Counted from the stretch's first letter, positions 44,801 to 58,917 are shown. The stretch is DNA of 64,000 bases from Tanypteryx hageni (GCA_028673005.1 CM054116.1:146255173-146319172), one strand, 5' to 3'. The notes: a model not told the origin generated them from the letters alone. Program-made: numbers and translations.

Positions 44801-47800
44801 GACAAACTGATCTCAGGCTCAACAGATCTCAAGACAAACTGATCTCAGGCTCAACAGATCTCAAGACAAACTGATCTCAGGCTCAACAGATCTCAAGACA
44901 AACTGATCTCAGGCTCAACAGATCTCAAGACAAACTGATCTCAGGCTCAACAGATCTCAAGACAAACTGATCTCAGGCTCAACTGATCGCAAGACAAACT
45001 GATCTCAGGCTCAACTGATTGCAAGACAAACTGATCTCAAGCTCAACTGATCGAAAGACAAACTGATCTCAGGCTCAACTGATCGAAAGACAAACTGATC
45101 TCAGGCTCAACTGATCTCAAGACAAACTGATCTCAGGCTCAACTGATTGCAAGACAAACTGATCTCAGGCTCAACTGATCGAAAGACAAACTGATCTCAG
45201 GCTCAACTGATCGAAAGACAAACTGATCTCAGGCTCAACTGATCTCAAGACAAACTGATCTCAGGCTCAACAGATCTCAAAACAAACTGATCTCAGGCTC
45301 AACTGATTGCAAGACAAACTGATCTCAGGCTCAACTGATCTCAAGACAAACTGATCTCAGGCTCAACTGATTGCAAGACAAACTGATCTCTGGCACAACT
45401 CATCGAAAGACACACTGACTGCTGGACTAACTGATCTCAGCCTTGACTGATCGCAAGACAAACTTTTTGAAAGACAAACTAACCGTTGGACAAACTGATC
45501 TCAGGCTCAACTGATCTCAAGACAAACTGATCTCAGGCTCAACTGATTGCAAGACAAACTGATCTCAGGCTCAACTGATCTCAAGACAAACTGATCTCAG
45601 GCTCAACTGATCGAAAGACAAACTGATCTCAGGCTCAACTGATCGCAAGACAAACTGATCTCAGGCTCAACTGATCGAAAGACAAACTGATCTCAGGCTC
45701 AACTGATCTCAAGACAAACTGATCTCAGGCTCAACTGATTGCAAGACAAACTGATCTCAGGCTCAACTGATCTCAAGACAAACTGATCTCAGGCTCAACT
45801 GATCGAAAGACAAACTGATCTCAGGCTCAACTGATCGCAAGACAAACTGATCTCAGGCTCAACTGATCGAAAGACAAACTGATCTCAGGCTCAACTGATC
45901 GCAAGACAAACTGATCTCAGGCTCAACTGATCGCAAGACAAACTGATCTCAGGCTCAACTGATCGAAAGACAAACTGATCTCAGGCTCAACTGATCGCAA
46001 GACAAACTGATCTCAGGCTCAACAGATCTCAAGACAAACTGATCTCAGGCTCAACAGATCTCAAGACAAACTGATCTCAGGCTCAACTGATCGAAAGACA
46101 AAATGATCTCAGGCTCAACTGATCGCAAGACAAACTGATCTCAGGCTCAACTGATCGAAAGACAAACTGATCTCAGGCTCAACTGATCTCAAGACAAACT
46201 GATCTCAGGCTCAACTGATCTCAAGACAAACTGATCTCAGGCTCAACTGATCTCAAGACAAACTGATCTCAGGCTCAACTGATTGCAAGACAAACTGATC
46301 TCAGGCTCAACTGATCTCAAGACAAACTGATCTCAGGCTCAACTGATCGAAAGACAAACTGATCTCAGGCTCAACTGATCTCAAGACAAACTGATCTCAG
46401 GCTCAACTGATCTCAAGACAAACTGATCTCAGGCTCAACTGATTGCAAGACAAACTGATCTCAGGCTCAACTGATCTCAAGACAAACTGATCTCAGGCTC
46501 AACTGATCTCAAGACAAACTGATCTCAGGCTCAACTGATCGAAAGACAAACTGATCTCAGGCTCAACTGATCGCAAGACAAACTGATCTCAGGCTCAACT
46601 GATAGAAAGACACACTGACTGCTGGACTAACTGATCTCAGCCTTGACTGATCGCAAGACAAACTATTTGAAAGACAAACTAACCGTTGGACAAACTGATC
46701 TCAGGCTCAACTGATCTCAAGACAAACTGATCTCAGGCTCAACTGATTGCAAGACAAACTGATCTCAGGCTCAACTGATCGAAAGACAAACTGATCTCAG
46801 GCTCAACTGATCTCAAGACAAACTGATCTCAGGCTCAACTGATTGCAAGACAAACTGATCTCAGGCTCAACTGATCTCAAGACAAACTGATCTCAGGCTC
46901 AACTGATCGAAAGACAAACTGATCTCAGGCTCAACTGATCGCAAGACAAACTGATCTCAGGCTCAACAGATCGCAAGACAAACTGATCTCAGGCTCAACT
47001 GATCGAAAGACAAACTGATCTCAGGCTCAACTGATCGCAAGACAAACTGATCTCAGGCTCAACTGATCGCAAGACAAACTGATCTCAGGCTCAACAGATC
47101 TCAAGACAAACTGATCTCAGGCTCAACAGATCTCAAGACAAACTGATCTCAGGCTCAACAGATCTCAAGACAAACTGATCTCAGGCTCAACAGATCTCAA
47201 GACAAACTGATCTCAGGCTCAACAGATCTCAAGACAAACTGATCTCAGGCTCAACTGATCGCAAGACAAACTGATCTCAGGCTCAACTGATTGCAAGACA
47301 AACTGATCTCAAGCTCAACTGATCGAAAGACAAACTGATCTCAGGCTCAACTGATCGAAAGACAAACTGATCTCAGGCTCAACTGATCTCAAGACAAACT
47401 GATCTCAGGCTCAACTGATTGCAAGACAAACTGATCTCAGGCTCAACTGATCGAAAGACAAACTGATCTCAGGCTCAACTGATCGAAAGACAAACTGATC
47501 TCAGGCTCAACTGATCTCAAGACAAACTGATCTCAGGCTCAACAGATCTCAAAACAAACTGATCTCAGGCTCAACTGATTGCAAGACAAACTGATCTCAG
47601 GCTCAACTGATCTCAAGACAAACTGATCTCAGGCTCAACTGATTGCAAGACAAACTGATCTCTGGCACAACTCATCGAAAGACACACTGACTGCTGGACT
47701 AACTGATCTCAGCCTTGACTGATCGCAAGACAAACTTTTTGAAAGACAAACTAACCGTTGGACAAACTGATCTCAGGCTCAACTGATCTCAAGACAAACT

Positions 47801-50800
47801 GATCTCAGGCTCAACTGATTGCAAGACAAACTGATCTCAGGCTCAACTGATCTCAAGACAAACTGATCTCAGGCTCAACTGATCGAAAGACAAACTGATC
47901 TCAGGCTCAACTGATCGCAAGACAAACTGATCTCAGGCTCAACTGATCGAAAGACAAACTGATCTCAGGCTCAACTGATCTCAAGACAAACTGATCTCAG
48001 GCTCAACTGATTGCAAGACAAACTGATCTCAGGCTCAACTGATCTCAAGACAAACTGATCTCAGGCTCAACTGATCGAAAGACAAACTGATCTCAGGCTC
48101 AACTGATCGCAAGACAAACTGATCTCAGGCTCAACAGATCGCAAGACAAACTGATCTCAGGCTCAACTGATCGAAAGACAAACTGATCTCAGGCTCAACT
48201 GATCGCAAGACAAACTGATCTCAGGCTCAACTGATCGCAAGACAAACTGATCTCAGGCTCAACTGATCGAAAGACAAACTGATCTCAGGCTCAACTGATC
48301 GCAAGACAAACTGATCTCAGGCTCAACAGATCTCAAGACAAACTGATCTCAGGCTCAACAGATCTCAAGACAAACTGATCTCAGGCTCAACTGATCGAAA
48401 GACAAAATGATCTCAGGCTCAACTGATCGCAAGACAAACTGATCTCAGGCTCAACTGATCGAAAGACAAACTGATCTCAGGCTCAACTGATCTCAAGACA
48501 AACTGATCTCAGGCTCAACTGATCTCAAGACAAACTGATCTCAGGCTCAACTGATTGCAAGACAAACTGATCTCAGGCTCAACTGATCTCAAGACAAACT
48601 GATCTCAGGCTCAACTGATCGAAAGACAAACTGATCTCAGGCTCAACTGATCTCAAGACAAACTGATCTCAGGCTCAACTGATCTCAAGACAAACTGATC
48701 TCAGGCTCAACTGATTGCAAGACAAACTGATCTCAGGCTCAACTGATCTCAAGACAAACTGATCTCAGGCTCAACTGATCTCAAGACAAACTGATCTCAG
48801 GCTCAACTGATCGAAAGACAAACTGATCTCAGGCTCAACTGATCGCAAGACAAACTGATCTCAGGCTCAACTGATAGAAAGACACACTGACTGCTGGACT
48901 AACTGATCTCAGCCTTGACTGATCGCAAGACAAACTATTTGAAAGACAAACTAACCGTTGGACAAACTGATCTCAGGCTCAACTGATCTCAAGACAAACT
49001 GATCTCAGGCTCAACTGATTGCAAGACAAACTGATCTCAGGCTCAACTGATCTCAAGACAAACTGATCTCAGGCTCAACAGATCTCAAGACAAACTGATC
49101 TCAGGCTCAACTGATCGCAAGACAAACTGATCTCAGGCTCAACTGATCGAAAGACAAACTGATCTCAGGCTCAACTGATCTCAAGACAAACTGATCTCAG
49201 GCTCAACTGATCTCAAGACAAACTGATCTCAGGCTCAACTGATTGCAAGACAAACTGATCTCAGGCTCAACTGATCTCAAGACAAACTGATCTCAGGCTC
49301 AACTGATCGAAAGACAAACTGATCTCAGGCTCAACTGATCGCAAGACAAACTGATCTCAGGCTCAACAGATCTCAAGACAAACTGATCTCAGGCTCAACA
49401 GATCTCAAGACAAACTGATCTCAGGCTCAACTGATTTCAAGACAAACTGATCTCAGGCTCAACTGATCTCAAGACAAACTGATCTCAGGCTCAACTGATT
49501 GCAAGACAAACTGATCTCTGGCACAACTCATCGAAAGACACACTGACTGCTGGACTAACTGATCTCAGCCTTGACTGATCGCAAGACAAACTTTTTGAAA
49601 GACAAACTAACCGTTGGACAAACTGATCTCAGGCTCAACTGATCTCAAGACAAACTGATCTCAGGCTCAACTGATTGCAAGACAAACTGATCTCAGGCTC
49701 AACTGATCTCAAGACAAACTGATCTCAGGCTCAACTGATCGAAAGACAAACTGATCTCAGGCTCAACTGATCGCAAGACAAACTGATCTCAGGCTCAACT
49801 GATCGCAAGACAAACTGATCTCAGGCTCAACAGATCTCAAGACAAACTGATCTCAGGCTCAACAGATCTCAAGACAAACTGATCTCAGGCTCAACTGATT
49901 GCAAGACAAACTCATCTCAGGCTCAACTGATCTCAAGACAAACTGATCTCAGGCTCAACTGATTGCAAGACAAACTGATCTCTGGCACAACTCATCGAAA
50001 GACACACTGACTGCTGGACTAACTGATCTCAGCCTTGACTGATCGCAAGACAAACTTTTTGAAAGACAAACTAACCGTTGGACAAACTGATCTCAGGCTC
50101 AACTGATCTCAAGACAAACTGATCTCAGGCTCAACTGATTGCAAGACAAACTGATCTCAGGCTCAACTGATCTCAAGACAAACTGATCTCAGGCTCAACT
50201 GATCGAAAGACAAACTGATCTCAGGCTCAACTGATCGCAAGACAAACTGATCTCAGGCTCAACAGATCTCAAGACAAACTGATCTCAGGCTCAACAGATC
50301 TCAAGACAAACTGATCTCAGGCTCAACTGATTGCAAGACAAACTGATCTCAGGCTCAACTGATTGCAAGACAAACTGATCTCTGGCACAACTTATCGAAA
50401 GACACACTGACTGCTGGACTAACTGATCTCAGCCTTGACTGATCGCAAGACAAACTTTTTGAAAGACAAACTAACCGTTGGACAAACTGATCTCAGGCTC
50501 AACTGATCTCAAGACAAACTGATCTCAGGCTCAACTGATCGAAAGACAAACTGATCTCAGGCTCAACTGATCGCAAGACAAACTGATCTCAGGCTCAACT
50601 GATCGCAAGACAAACTGATCTCAGGCTCAACAGATCTCAAGACAAACTGATCTCAGGCTCAACAGATCTCAAGACAAACTGATCTCAGGCTCAACTGATT
50701 GCAAGACAAACTGATCTCTGGCACAACTCATCGAAAGACACACTGACTGCTGGACTAACTGATCTCAGCCTTGACTGATCGCAAGACAAACTTTTTGAAA

Positions 50801-53468
50801 GACAAACTAACCGTTGGACAAACTGATCTCAGGCTCAACTGATCTCAAGACAAACTGATCTCAGGCTCAACTGATTGCAAGACAAACTGATCTCAGGCTC
50901 AACTGATCTCAAGACAAACTGATCTCAGGCTCAACTGATCGAAAGACAAACTGATCTCAGGCTCAACTGATCTCAAGACAAACTGATCTCAGGCTCAACT
51001 GATCTCAAGACAAACTGATCTCAGGCTCAACTGATTGCAAGACAAACTGATCTCAGGCTCAACTGATCTCAAGACAAACTGATCTCAGGCTCAACTGATT
51101 GCAAGACAAACTGATCTCTGGCACAACTCATCGAAAGACACACTGACTGCTGGACTAACTGATCTCAGCCTTGACTGATCGCAAGACAAACTTTTTGAAA
51201 GACAAACTAACCGTTGGACAAACTGATCTCAGGCTCAACTGATCTCAAGACAAACTGATCTCAGGCTCAACTGATTGCAAGACAAACTGATCTCAGGCTC
51301 AACTGATCTCAAGACAAACTGATCTCAGGCTCAACTGATCGAAAGACAAACTGATCTCAGGCTCAACTGATCGCAAGACAAACTGATCTCAGGCTCAACT
51401 GATCGCAAGACAAACTGATCTCAGGCTCAACAGATCTCAAGACAAACTGATCTCAGGCTCAACAGATCTCAAGACAAACTGATCTCAGGCTCAACTGATT
51501 GCAAGACAAACTCATCTCAGGCTCAACTGATCTCAAGACAAACTGATCTCAGGCTCAACTGATTGCAAGACAAACTGATCTCTGGCACAACTCATCGAAA
51601 GACACACTGACTGCTGGACTAACTGATCTCAGCCTTGACTGATCGCAAGACAAACTTTTTGAAAGACAAACTAACCGTTGGACAAACTGATCTCAGGCTC
51701 AACTGATCTCAAGACAAACTGATCTCAGGCTCAACTGATTGCAAGACAAACTGATCTCAGGCTCAACTGATCTCAAGACAAACTGATCTCAGGCTCAACT
51801 GATCGAAAGACAAACTGATCTCAGGCTCAACTGATCGCAAGACAAACTGATCTCAGGCTCAACAGATCTCAAGACAAACTGATCTCAGGCTCAACAGATC
51901 TCAAGACAAACTGATCTCAGGCTCAACTGATTGCAAGACAAACTGATCTCAGGCTCAACTGATTGCAAGACAAACTGATCTCTGGCACAACTCATCGAAA
52001 GACACACTGACTGCTGGACTAACTGATCTCAGCCTTGACTGATCGCAAGACAAACTTTTTGAAAGACAAACTAACCGTTGGACAAACTGATCTCAGGCTC
52101 AACTGATCTCAAGACAAACTGATCTCAGGCTCAACTGATCGAAAGACAAACTGATCTCAGGCTCAACTGATCGCAAGACAAACTGATCTCAGGCTCAACT
52201 GATCGCAAGACAAACTGATCTCAGGCTCAACAGATCTCAAGACAAACTGATCTCAGGCTCAACAGATCTCAAGACAAACTGATCTCAGGCTCAACTGATT
52301 GCAAGACAAACTGATCTCTGGCACAACTCATCGAAAGACACACTGACTGCTGGACTAACTGATCTCAGCCTTGACTGATCGCAAGACAAACTTTTTGAAA
52401 GACAAACTAACCGTTGGACAAACTGATCTCAGGCTCAACTGATCTCAAGACAAACTGATCTCAGGCTCAACTGATTGCAAGACAAACTGATCTCAGGCTC
52501 AACTGATCTCAAGACAAACTGATCTCAGGCTCAACTGATCGAAAGACAAACTGATCTCAGGCTCAACTGATCTCAAGACAAACTGATCTCAGGCTCAACT
52601 GATCTCAAGACAAACTGATCTCAGGCTCAACTGATTGCAAGACAAACTGATCTCAGGCTCAACTGATCTCAAGACAAACTGATCTCAGGCTCAACTGATT
52701 GCAAGACAAACTGATCTCTGGCACAACTCATCGAAAGACACACTGACTGCTGGACTAACTGATCTCAGCCTTGACTGATCGCAAGACAAACTTTTTGAAA
52801 GACAAACTAACCGTTGGACAAACTGATCTCAGGCTCAACTGATCTCAAGACAAACTGATCTCAGGCTCAACTGATTGCAAGACAAACTGATCTCTGGCTC
52901 AACTCATCGAAAGACACACTGACTGCTGGACTAACTGATCTCAGCCTTGACTGATCACAAGACAAACTTTTCGAAATACAAACTAACCGTTGGACAAACT
53001 GATCTCAGGCTCCACTGATCTCAAGACAAACTGATCTCAGGCTCAACTGATCGCAAGACTAACTGATCTCAGGCTCAACTGATCTCAAGACAAACTGATC
53101 TCAGGCTCAACTGATCTCAAGACGAACTGATCTCAGGCTCAACTGATCTCAGGCTCAACTGATTGCAAGACAAACTGATCTCTGGCTCAACTCATCGAAA
53201 GACACACTGACTGCTGGACTAACTGATCTCAGCCTTGACTGATCGCAAGACAAACTTTTCGAAATACAAACTAACCGTTGGACAAACTGATCTCAGGCTC
53301 CACTGATCTCAAGACAAACTGATCTCAGGCTCAACTGATCGCAAGACTAACTGATCTCAGGCTCAACTGATCTCAAGACAAACTGATCTCAGGCTCAACT
53401 GATCGCAAGACAAACTGATCTCAGGCTCAACTGATCGCAAGACAAATTGATCTCAGGCTTAACAGATC
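41888..53468. repeat. Hierarchical satellite array built on a 16-bp step
   Basis: The basic 32-bp unit is two related 16-mers, AACTGATCTCAGGCTC and AACTGATCGCAAGACA, about 360 units over 11.6 kb. Variation is concentrated at the three bases after the second GATC (CGC, TGC, CGA, CTC) and in CAGATC replacing CTGATC. A seven-part diverged block (starting AACTGATCTCTGGCAC) punctuates the array. Its CTGG anchor is at 42861, 44221 (as CGGG), 45389, 47661, 49517, 49981, 50381, 50717, 51117, 51581, 51981, 52317, 52717, 52893 and 53181. All spacings are multiples of 16. Segments repeat with periods of 2,272 bases (45.4-49 kb) and 1,600 bases (49.9-52.7 kb). It lies inside the nicalin intron and has no coding frame. 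Confidence 0.97.
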
Positions 53469-53752
53469 CTCTCTAAAGTAATTTTTTAACGTTCAGGCAA
53501 TAATGACCTTGAAGAATACTCTTAATCCTTCAGTGCAGTTGGAATTAGACGGTCACCAAAAAAAAAAAAAACAGAGAAAATTGAAACACTGCAGCACTTT
53601 TGTAAGGCAAAGATTCGGAGAACCTCTGATCATGAACAGTATCTTTTCCATACTGAATATTTCAAAGGATCAAAGAATTTAGACATGAAAAAATTATATA
53701 TGAAAACACCACCATCTGCAACATAGTATCTTTTAGAGTTGTGTCATACTAG

Positions 53753-56073
53753 AGTAAAACCTCATTATTTTGATCCCGGATAATTAAAAATAGCATATAA
53801 TTCGAATTAAGAGAAGTCCCCGGGCAACATCATAGGATTTTGCATACTTTTTAGCACAGATTATTCTCAATACGTCTACTATGAAATTTGAAGTCATGAT
53901 CTGGTCCGGTGACTTGCGAACATTTCGCTCAATTCGAAACTTTTATCCATATCATGTGTTTAAGTGGAAAGTTCATGCACGGACATGACAAAGGCATCGC
54001 ATTTTTGTTTTTCATTTCTCGCAAATGAAATATACATTGTCAGGTAACTTCTTTTTACTTATTTAATAGTCAACATGAAATAAAATCGTAGATGATACAA
54101 ATAGAGGAATCATCTTATCCTTGCATCACTAGACATTCTTTATTCCAGGTTCTAGGATTACTTCACGCATACTGCTTTATCGTAGATCTCTACCTCTTCC
54201 CCTTAAGTTTTTCGGAAAAAATCTTCAAATAAGGATAAACAAAGATGCTAGAAGCGTGCAGGGACAGGAGAGAAGAGGTTTCGTATTTGCCCTCTCAACA
54301 AAAAAATGCCAAAAAATATAAAATTTTACCTTAGTAATTTGAGCACGATCTTCAATGTTATTCTCACTATCACTCTATGAACTGGCACTTTCTTCTGAAT
54401 CACTTTCAAGTAAGATTTCCATCTACTTTTCATCACCAGGTATTGCTTGCATTTTTCTATTGGTTGATGCCATGATAAGTTCGACTCTATTAATCTCTTA
54501 GAAATTAAACAAAGTAACAATGGAAAAATAACAAGCAATAGCTGCCTCCATACAGCGTAAATGTTTCCCTCAGAGTGGCAAGAGAATATTTTTTGTGCGA
54601 TCTAAGTACGTACCATGTGCTCTGATCATGCTTTCCGTCAAGAGGTAGCATCGCAAATATCTTTGAATGGGATTGTTTGTGAATTGATGTCAGGTATTTC
54701 TCTCTCTCTCTCTCTCACTCTCATTATATTATTCTCAAGAAATGCTGAACCAAGCACTAGCTCAGATCCAAAGACTATTCCTCCTCCCTTTCCATATAGC
54801 TCTCAAGTATTGATGCATAAGAAAAAATATTCATCTCAAGAGTGAGAGACATCACAAAGCAGATAAACAGTGCCTGCATCCTCTTCCACCACACAGTAGC
54901 TTTCGTGCAGATGTTCGGTTAGTCTTAGCATTGAATAGGGGTTTTTAGAACCCACAATTCGCATAACTATGCGAAAATTCAATCAAAAAATTTGACGTAT
55001 AATATAGGCAAAAAGAAAACAGTAAAAATTGCAGAATTAAGCACAATAGGAGGGTCCAAGATTACTGTTTTAAAATATATCAAGGTTTTTCAGATTTAAG
55101 AAAATTTATTGCTTCAAAAAATTAGAGAAATAAGAAATCTCAGCGGGGTACCCAGTAAGACCACATACGAAGTTCTCGTCCAGTGTACCCAGTACGCAGG
55201 ATGATGCTGAGGGATTAAGAGCATTTCTTACAATTCTAAGAGATCGTCCATAAAATACATGATGCTTATGTTTGCCTTTTAGTTTTCCCTTCCCTTAAAC
55301 TCGGAATGCTATGCTAATCTTGACCTCTACCCCTCCCTCCTGCCTGCATGACACAATTCATGGATTTAAATCCCCTCACCAGCAATTCCAAAGGGAGAAT
55401 GCGTTGAGTACGCATGGCAGAAAAGAATTTTTAAGTACATAATTGTAAAATCATCACCTGTCATAACAAATATGTCCACATTATTTTGAGAGCATGTATA
55501 TTTTATTAAATCTGTGTAATATGGATGGAAATAAAATTACATTGCAATGTATGAAATTGCCTAGAGTTAATAAAGAATTAATTAATTAATTATTTTTGAC
55601 CATACTGATGTCATGGAAAGTTTGAACAAAATTGGAGAAAATTACTAAGTGATTGTTCCTATCTATTATCTAGACAATATTTCACACAAGAATTTTCCCA
55701 ATCTATTTAGCATGCTTTTTCATAATCTTGAGGCTGAGTATGAGTGGTTGAAATTTTTTTTCTGAAACATGGTGTAAAAGAGAAAATTGAAATACACATT
55801 GAGAAAATTGGGATGTTCACTCGATCCTATTTTTCACACATGGTGGTGTTCGTGACTCATTAATTAAGTGGTCACTTCAGCTTTGTTCACAAATTCCCCA
55901 TGTCTATGAACTTGTAAGGTTAATATGTTTTGTAGCAGAATGAATAGATAAGACTATATTGCGATTTTACTGTCCAAGTAGCGGATCGTAAGAAATTGAT
56001 TTTTTTTAGTTTGTTTATTTCGAACCTGGATAATTCAAAGTCGTATTTTTCTTCGAAATAACAAGGTTTTACT
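53753..56073. mobile_element. DNA transposon with AGTAAAACCT ends
   Basis: Left AGTAAAACCTCATTATTTTG and right (reversed) AGTAAAACCTTGTTATTTCG form terminal inverted repeats 2.3 kb apart, with TA near the edges. The ends look like a pogo/Tigger-like family. A short acidic reading segment on the minus strand near 54360-54480 (ILLESDSEESASS) is a possible transposase remnant; no DDE domain is seen. A (TC)n run lies near 54700. Confidence 0.6.
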
Positions 56074-56192
56074 ATATATTGAGTTTCACACGCCTTCTAT
56101 TCATCACTTCATATCAAGCGCTAGTCAAAACAATTCCAAAATCAGTTTTGGTTGCCAAGTTGAATAGCCTATGCAGCAAAGCATGGAATAAC

Positions 56193-56608
56193 CCTACAAC
56201 TATGGGATCCGCCTAGCGTGTCCATATGATCACGCGGTAGAATAATGTCATACTTGAACCATAAATATCAGAATATGACAACACTACTTTCATTGTAGTT
56301 GAATGATAAGATACTTAATAAGTCTGAATCAGAGATTGCATAAAAAAAAAACAAAAAATATACATATTATACGCAAAATACAAAAATGATACATTGCATT
56401 ATGGTCGAATAAAACTATACAGTGTATTCAAGGATGCATTTCCTAAAAACTGGAGCATCAAATTACTTTTCAACTCTGAGGTATGATTACACAAACCTAG
56501 AGATAGAAAGTACAATAATATGGATAATATATGCCAAAAACGGAAATATTAGAATTTAAATGCTGAAATGTCTGCCATGATCATATGATCATGCTAGGCA
56601 TTAATAGG
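56193..56608. mobile_element. Candidate piggyBac-like MITE
   Basis: Right end, reversed, starts after TTAA (56609-56612) with CCTATTAATGCCTAGCATG; the left end has CCCTACAACTATGGG then GCCTAGCGTG after a degraded TAA. CATATGATCA follows in both arms. A perfect 16-base palindrome ATGATCATATGATCAT is in the right arm. No coding capacity. Confidence 0.45.
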
Positions 56609-57168
56609 TTAAAACTTCCAATGTTAGCTTCACTGCAACAGAATGTGGAATTGAATAAACCAATGTAAAAAACATAGTAAAAGTGAATGAGTGAAATAGA
56701 AATAAAGCTAATAAATGTATAAACAACAACAAATGCCTTAATTAGAGTGGAAAGACTATCGCTGAACAGAGTGAAGTACGAATGAAGGTAAGTGACAAAA
56801 ATGTTGGGATCGTAATAAAAGACCGTAGCATTTAGGAGCATTATTTTAAAAATTTTAAAAAATTAAAATTTTAATACCGAGATGCCAACCACACTATATC
56901 AAAAATGCACTACATGAGTCATACGTGTAATTTTCTTTTCTCCATTCTGCGCTTGCCAAAATTGAACATCTTAGCGTGTGAAAGGCTCTTCACCTGAACC
57001 TTCGCCACAATGATAAGTTAGGCTGTGATCAATTGAGCGTGATAAGTTGATGGTATATTCATAATTAGTTGTTGGTATGTTTTATTATCATTTCTAAGTT
57101 TATGGAATTTTCTACAAATAAAGTATTTCTGCCCACAATTAAAAGAAAAGGAAAGCTCTCTCACTTAC

Positions 57169-57336
57169 CAAAGAGCTTGAGAATATCTGATGGTCTGTCG
57201 ATAGGTTATACATGACCAATGTCAAAGCCTCAGCTATCACTCGTGCATTTCGAGTCAGGATCTCTCCATTCTTGTAAGTGGCTCCAAGCCAATCCTTAGA
57301 ATCTAGAATTGTGGACCTTCTTGGATCTTTATGAGT
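57169..57336 (-). CDS. NCLN: Nicalin, internal coding exon
   Basis: A 168-base (56-codon, phase 0 to phase 0) exon with an excellent acceptor (TTTTCTTTCAG before 57336) and donor (GTAAGT from 57168). The protein segment contains ILDSKDWLG and LTRNARVIAEALTLVMYNL, the conserved block near the end of the nicalin peptidase-like (M28-related, catalytically inactive) domain. The following exon continues the family sequence in order. Upstream exons should lie further right but I could not identify them by 64000, so that intron is at least several kb. Confidence 0.85.
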
Positions 57337-57714
57337 CTGAAAGAAAAGGTCCACATCACAACATATCTTCTGCAAGTATAAACGTAGTTGCAAGCATGTT
57401 GTAGTGAATTTACTATTGATTCTCACAATTTATATAACCTGTTCAGAAATCCTCATGTAAGACCCTTGGACCCTTTTTCTTGCCGACATTTAGAAAAAAC
57501 ATTGCGTGCGATACACGAGTAAATACAGTATTTGTCTATTGACTGGGAATTTTATATAGATTAAAAATACGCAATAATGACCATCGGAGGATGATAGGGG
57601 ACTAGGTGGGTAGAAGGGAGGGATGGTGGGTTTTAAAAAATTCACATCAAATATAGGCACTATAGGTGACTATCGACTAGTTATTACATATACAGGGTGT
57701 ACACAAATAATCTT

Positions 57715-58300
57715 TAGAACTTTAATCTGAAATAAAACAAGATGATCCAAACAGAACTTATGATGCCTACTTTCCATTTAATCGTTTATTTAATACTTAT
57801 ATTGGTTTTAATAGCTTTAAAGTCATCGCGGATATGTAGCTCTTTGTGTTCCCAAATTTCATAATTTAGCATTATAAAATACTACAAATACATTCGAATG
57901 GAATATTAAATTGATCATGCGTATTTGTGTGTGGCAAAAATAACTCGTGTATGTATTAGAACATACCGAATCTGAGTCCAACAATAGTTGTTGCTATGGC
58001 AACACTCTCGTAATGAGTGATAAAAACTGCAATATCGCCAGTATTTACGCGAAATTCTAAGAAATACAATTGATAAGCAAAATTCTATGATAAAAATTAG
58101 AATCTTCATTCCTTTCCTCAGAGAACAGTACAAATCTCGCTCCGATATTACAATTCTAAGATATTTTAATGTGCAAGAGAAAATTACCCTGCACGATGGA
58201 TTTCAGATTTCCCATGTAAATCAAATGGAAAGGATAGTTCCTGGAATCAAACGTGGGACTTCAATCTTCCCAACAAAAACTATCGTTGGGAGCTAGGTCC
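57715..58300 (+). repeat. Interspersed repeat family, copy 2
   Basis: It matches the reverse complement of 9830-10480 across nearly its whole length. A GTGTACACAAATAAT-like segment at the left (from about 57694, after ACAGG) resembles mariner-family termini and may mark the element end. No intact frame. This copy lies upstream of the nicalin exon at 57169, within the next intron. Confidence 0.78.
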
Positions 58301-58917
58301 ATGTAGTAAGAGATTTACACTAAGTTTCATAGAAATTGTCTATTGATTCACAAGTTAATAGGGGGACGGACAGTCAAATGGACAGACACAGAAACATAAC
58401 TATAAGCCTATTTCTATTCTGGAAAGTAGGCTAAAAATACAGAAATGATATACACATATAGGGTTTCCGCAATCGGTGAGAGAAACTTAAAGTTTAATCA
58501 AGTAAAATACTAGTACGTGTCCCTGGTGTTATGTGAGCCTTAACAGCATGAAGGATCTGAACATCTGTAATGATGGCATCCCCACAGGAGAGGATAGTGT
58601 GTGTGGAATGGTTTGTCAAAACAAAAATGGATACTCGGATCCAAAGAAACTTCCAAACAACATATCATAGGGAGGGTATGGTTTGGGTTTTAAAAAATTT
58701 CATTCGAAGGGTAAATATCTGGTTTTATTATTTTCGTTTTCATTTGGGTTAAGATCAGGCATAAATAACTTACAGATTTTTCGAGGTTTTAAAAAAAAGT
58801 TCAATCTCGGGTAATTTTTGGGTTTTATTATTTTGTAATTCGGATAAAATGATTTTTTAATTAAAATCTTGTTTAACATTTTAAAAGTTTTATCACAATC
58901 AAAACTTTTGACTATAC

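Noticed and set aside
41888..53468. CRISPR-like array
   Set aside because: Units are contiguous 16/32-mers without unique spacers, in eukaryotic intronic DNA; it is a satellite.
58087..58296. Open frame similar to one near 9.9 kb as a conserved protein
   Set aside because: Similarity is equally strong at the DNA level outside the frames, and frames are broken in both copies; it is a shared non-coding repeat.
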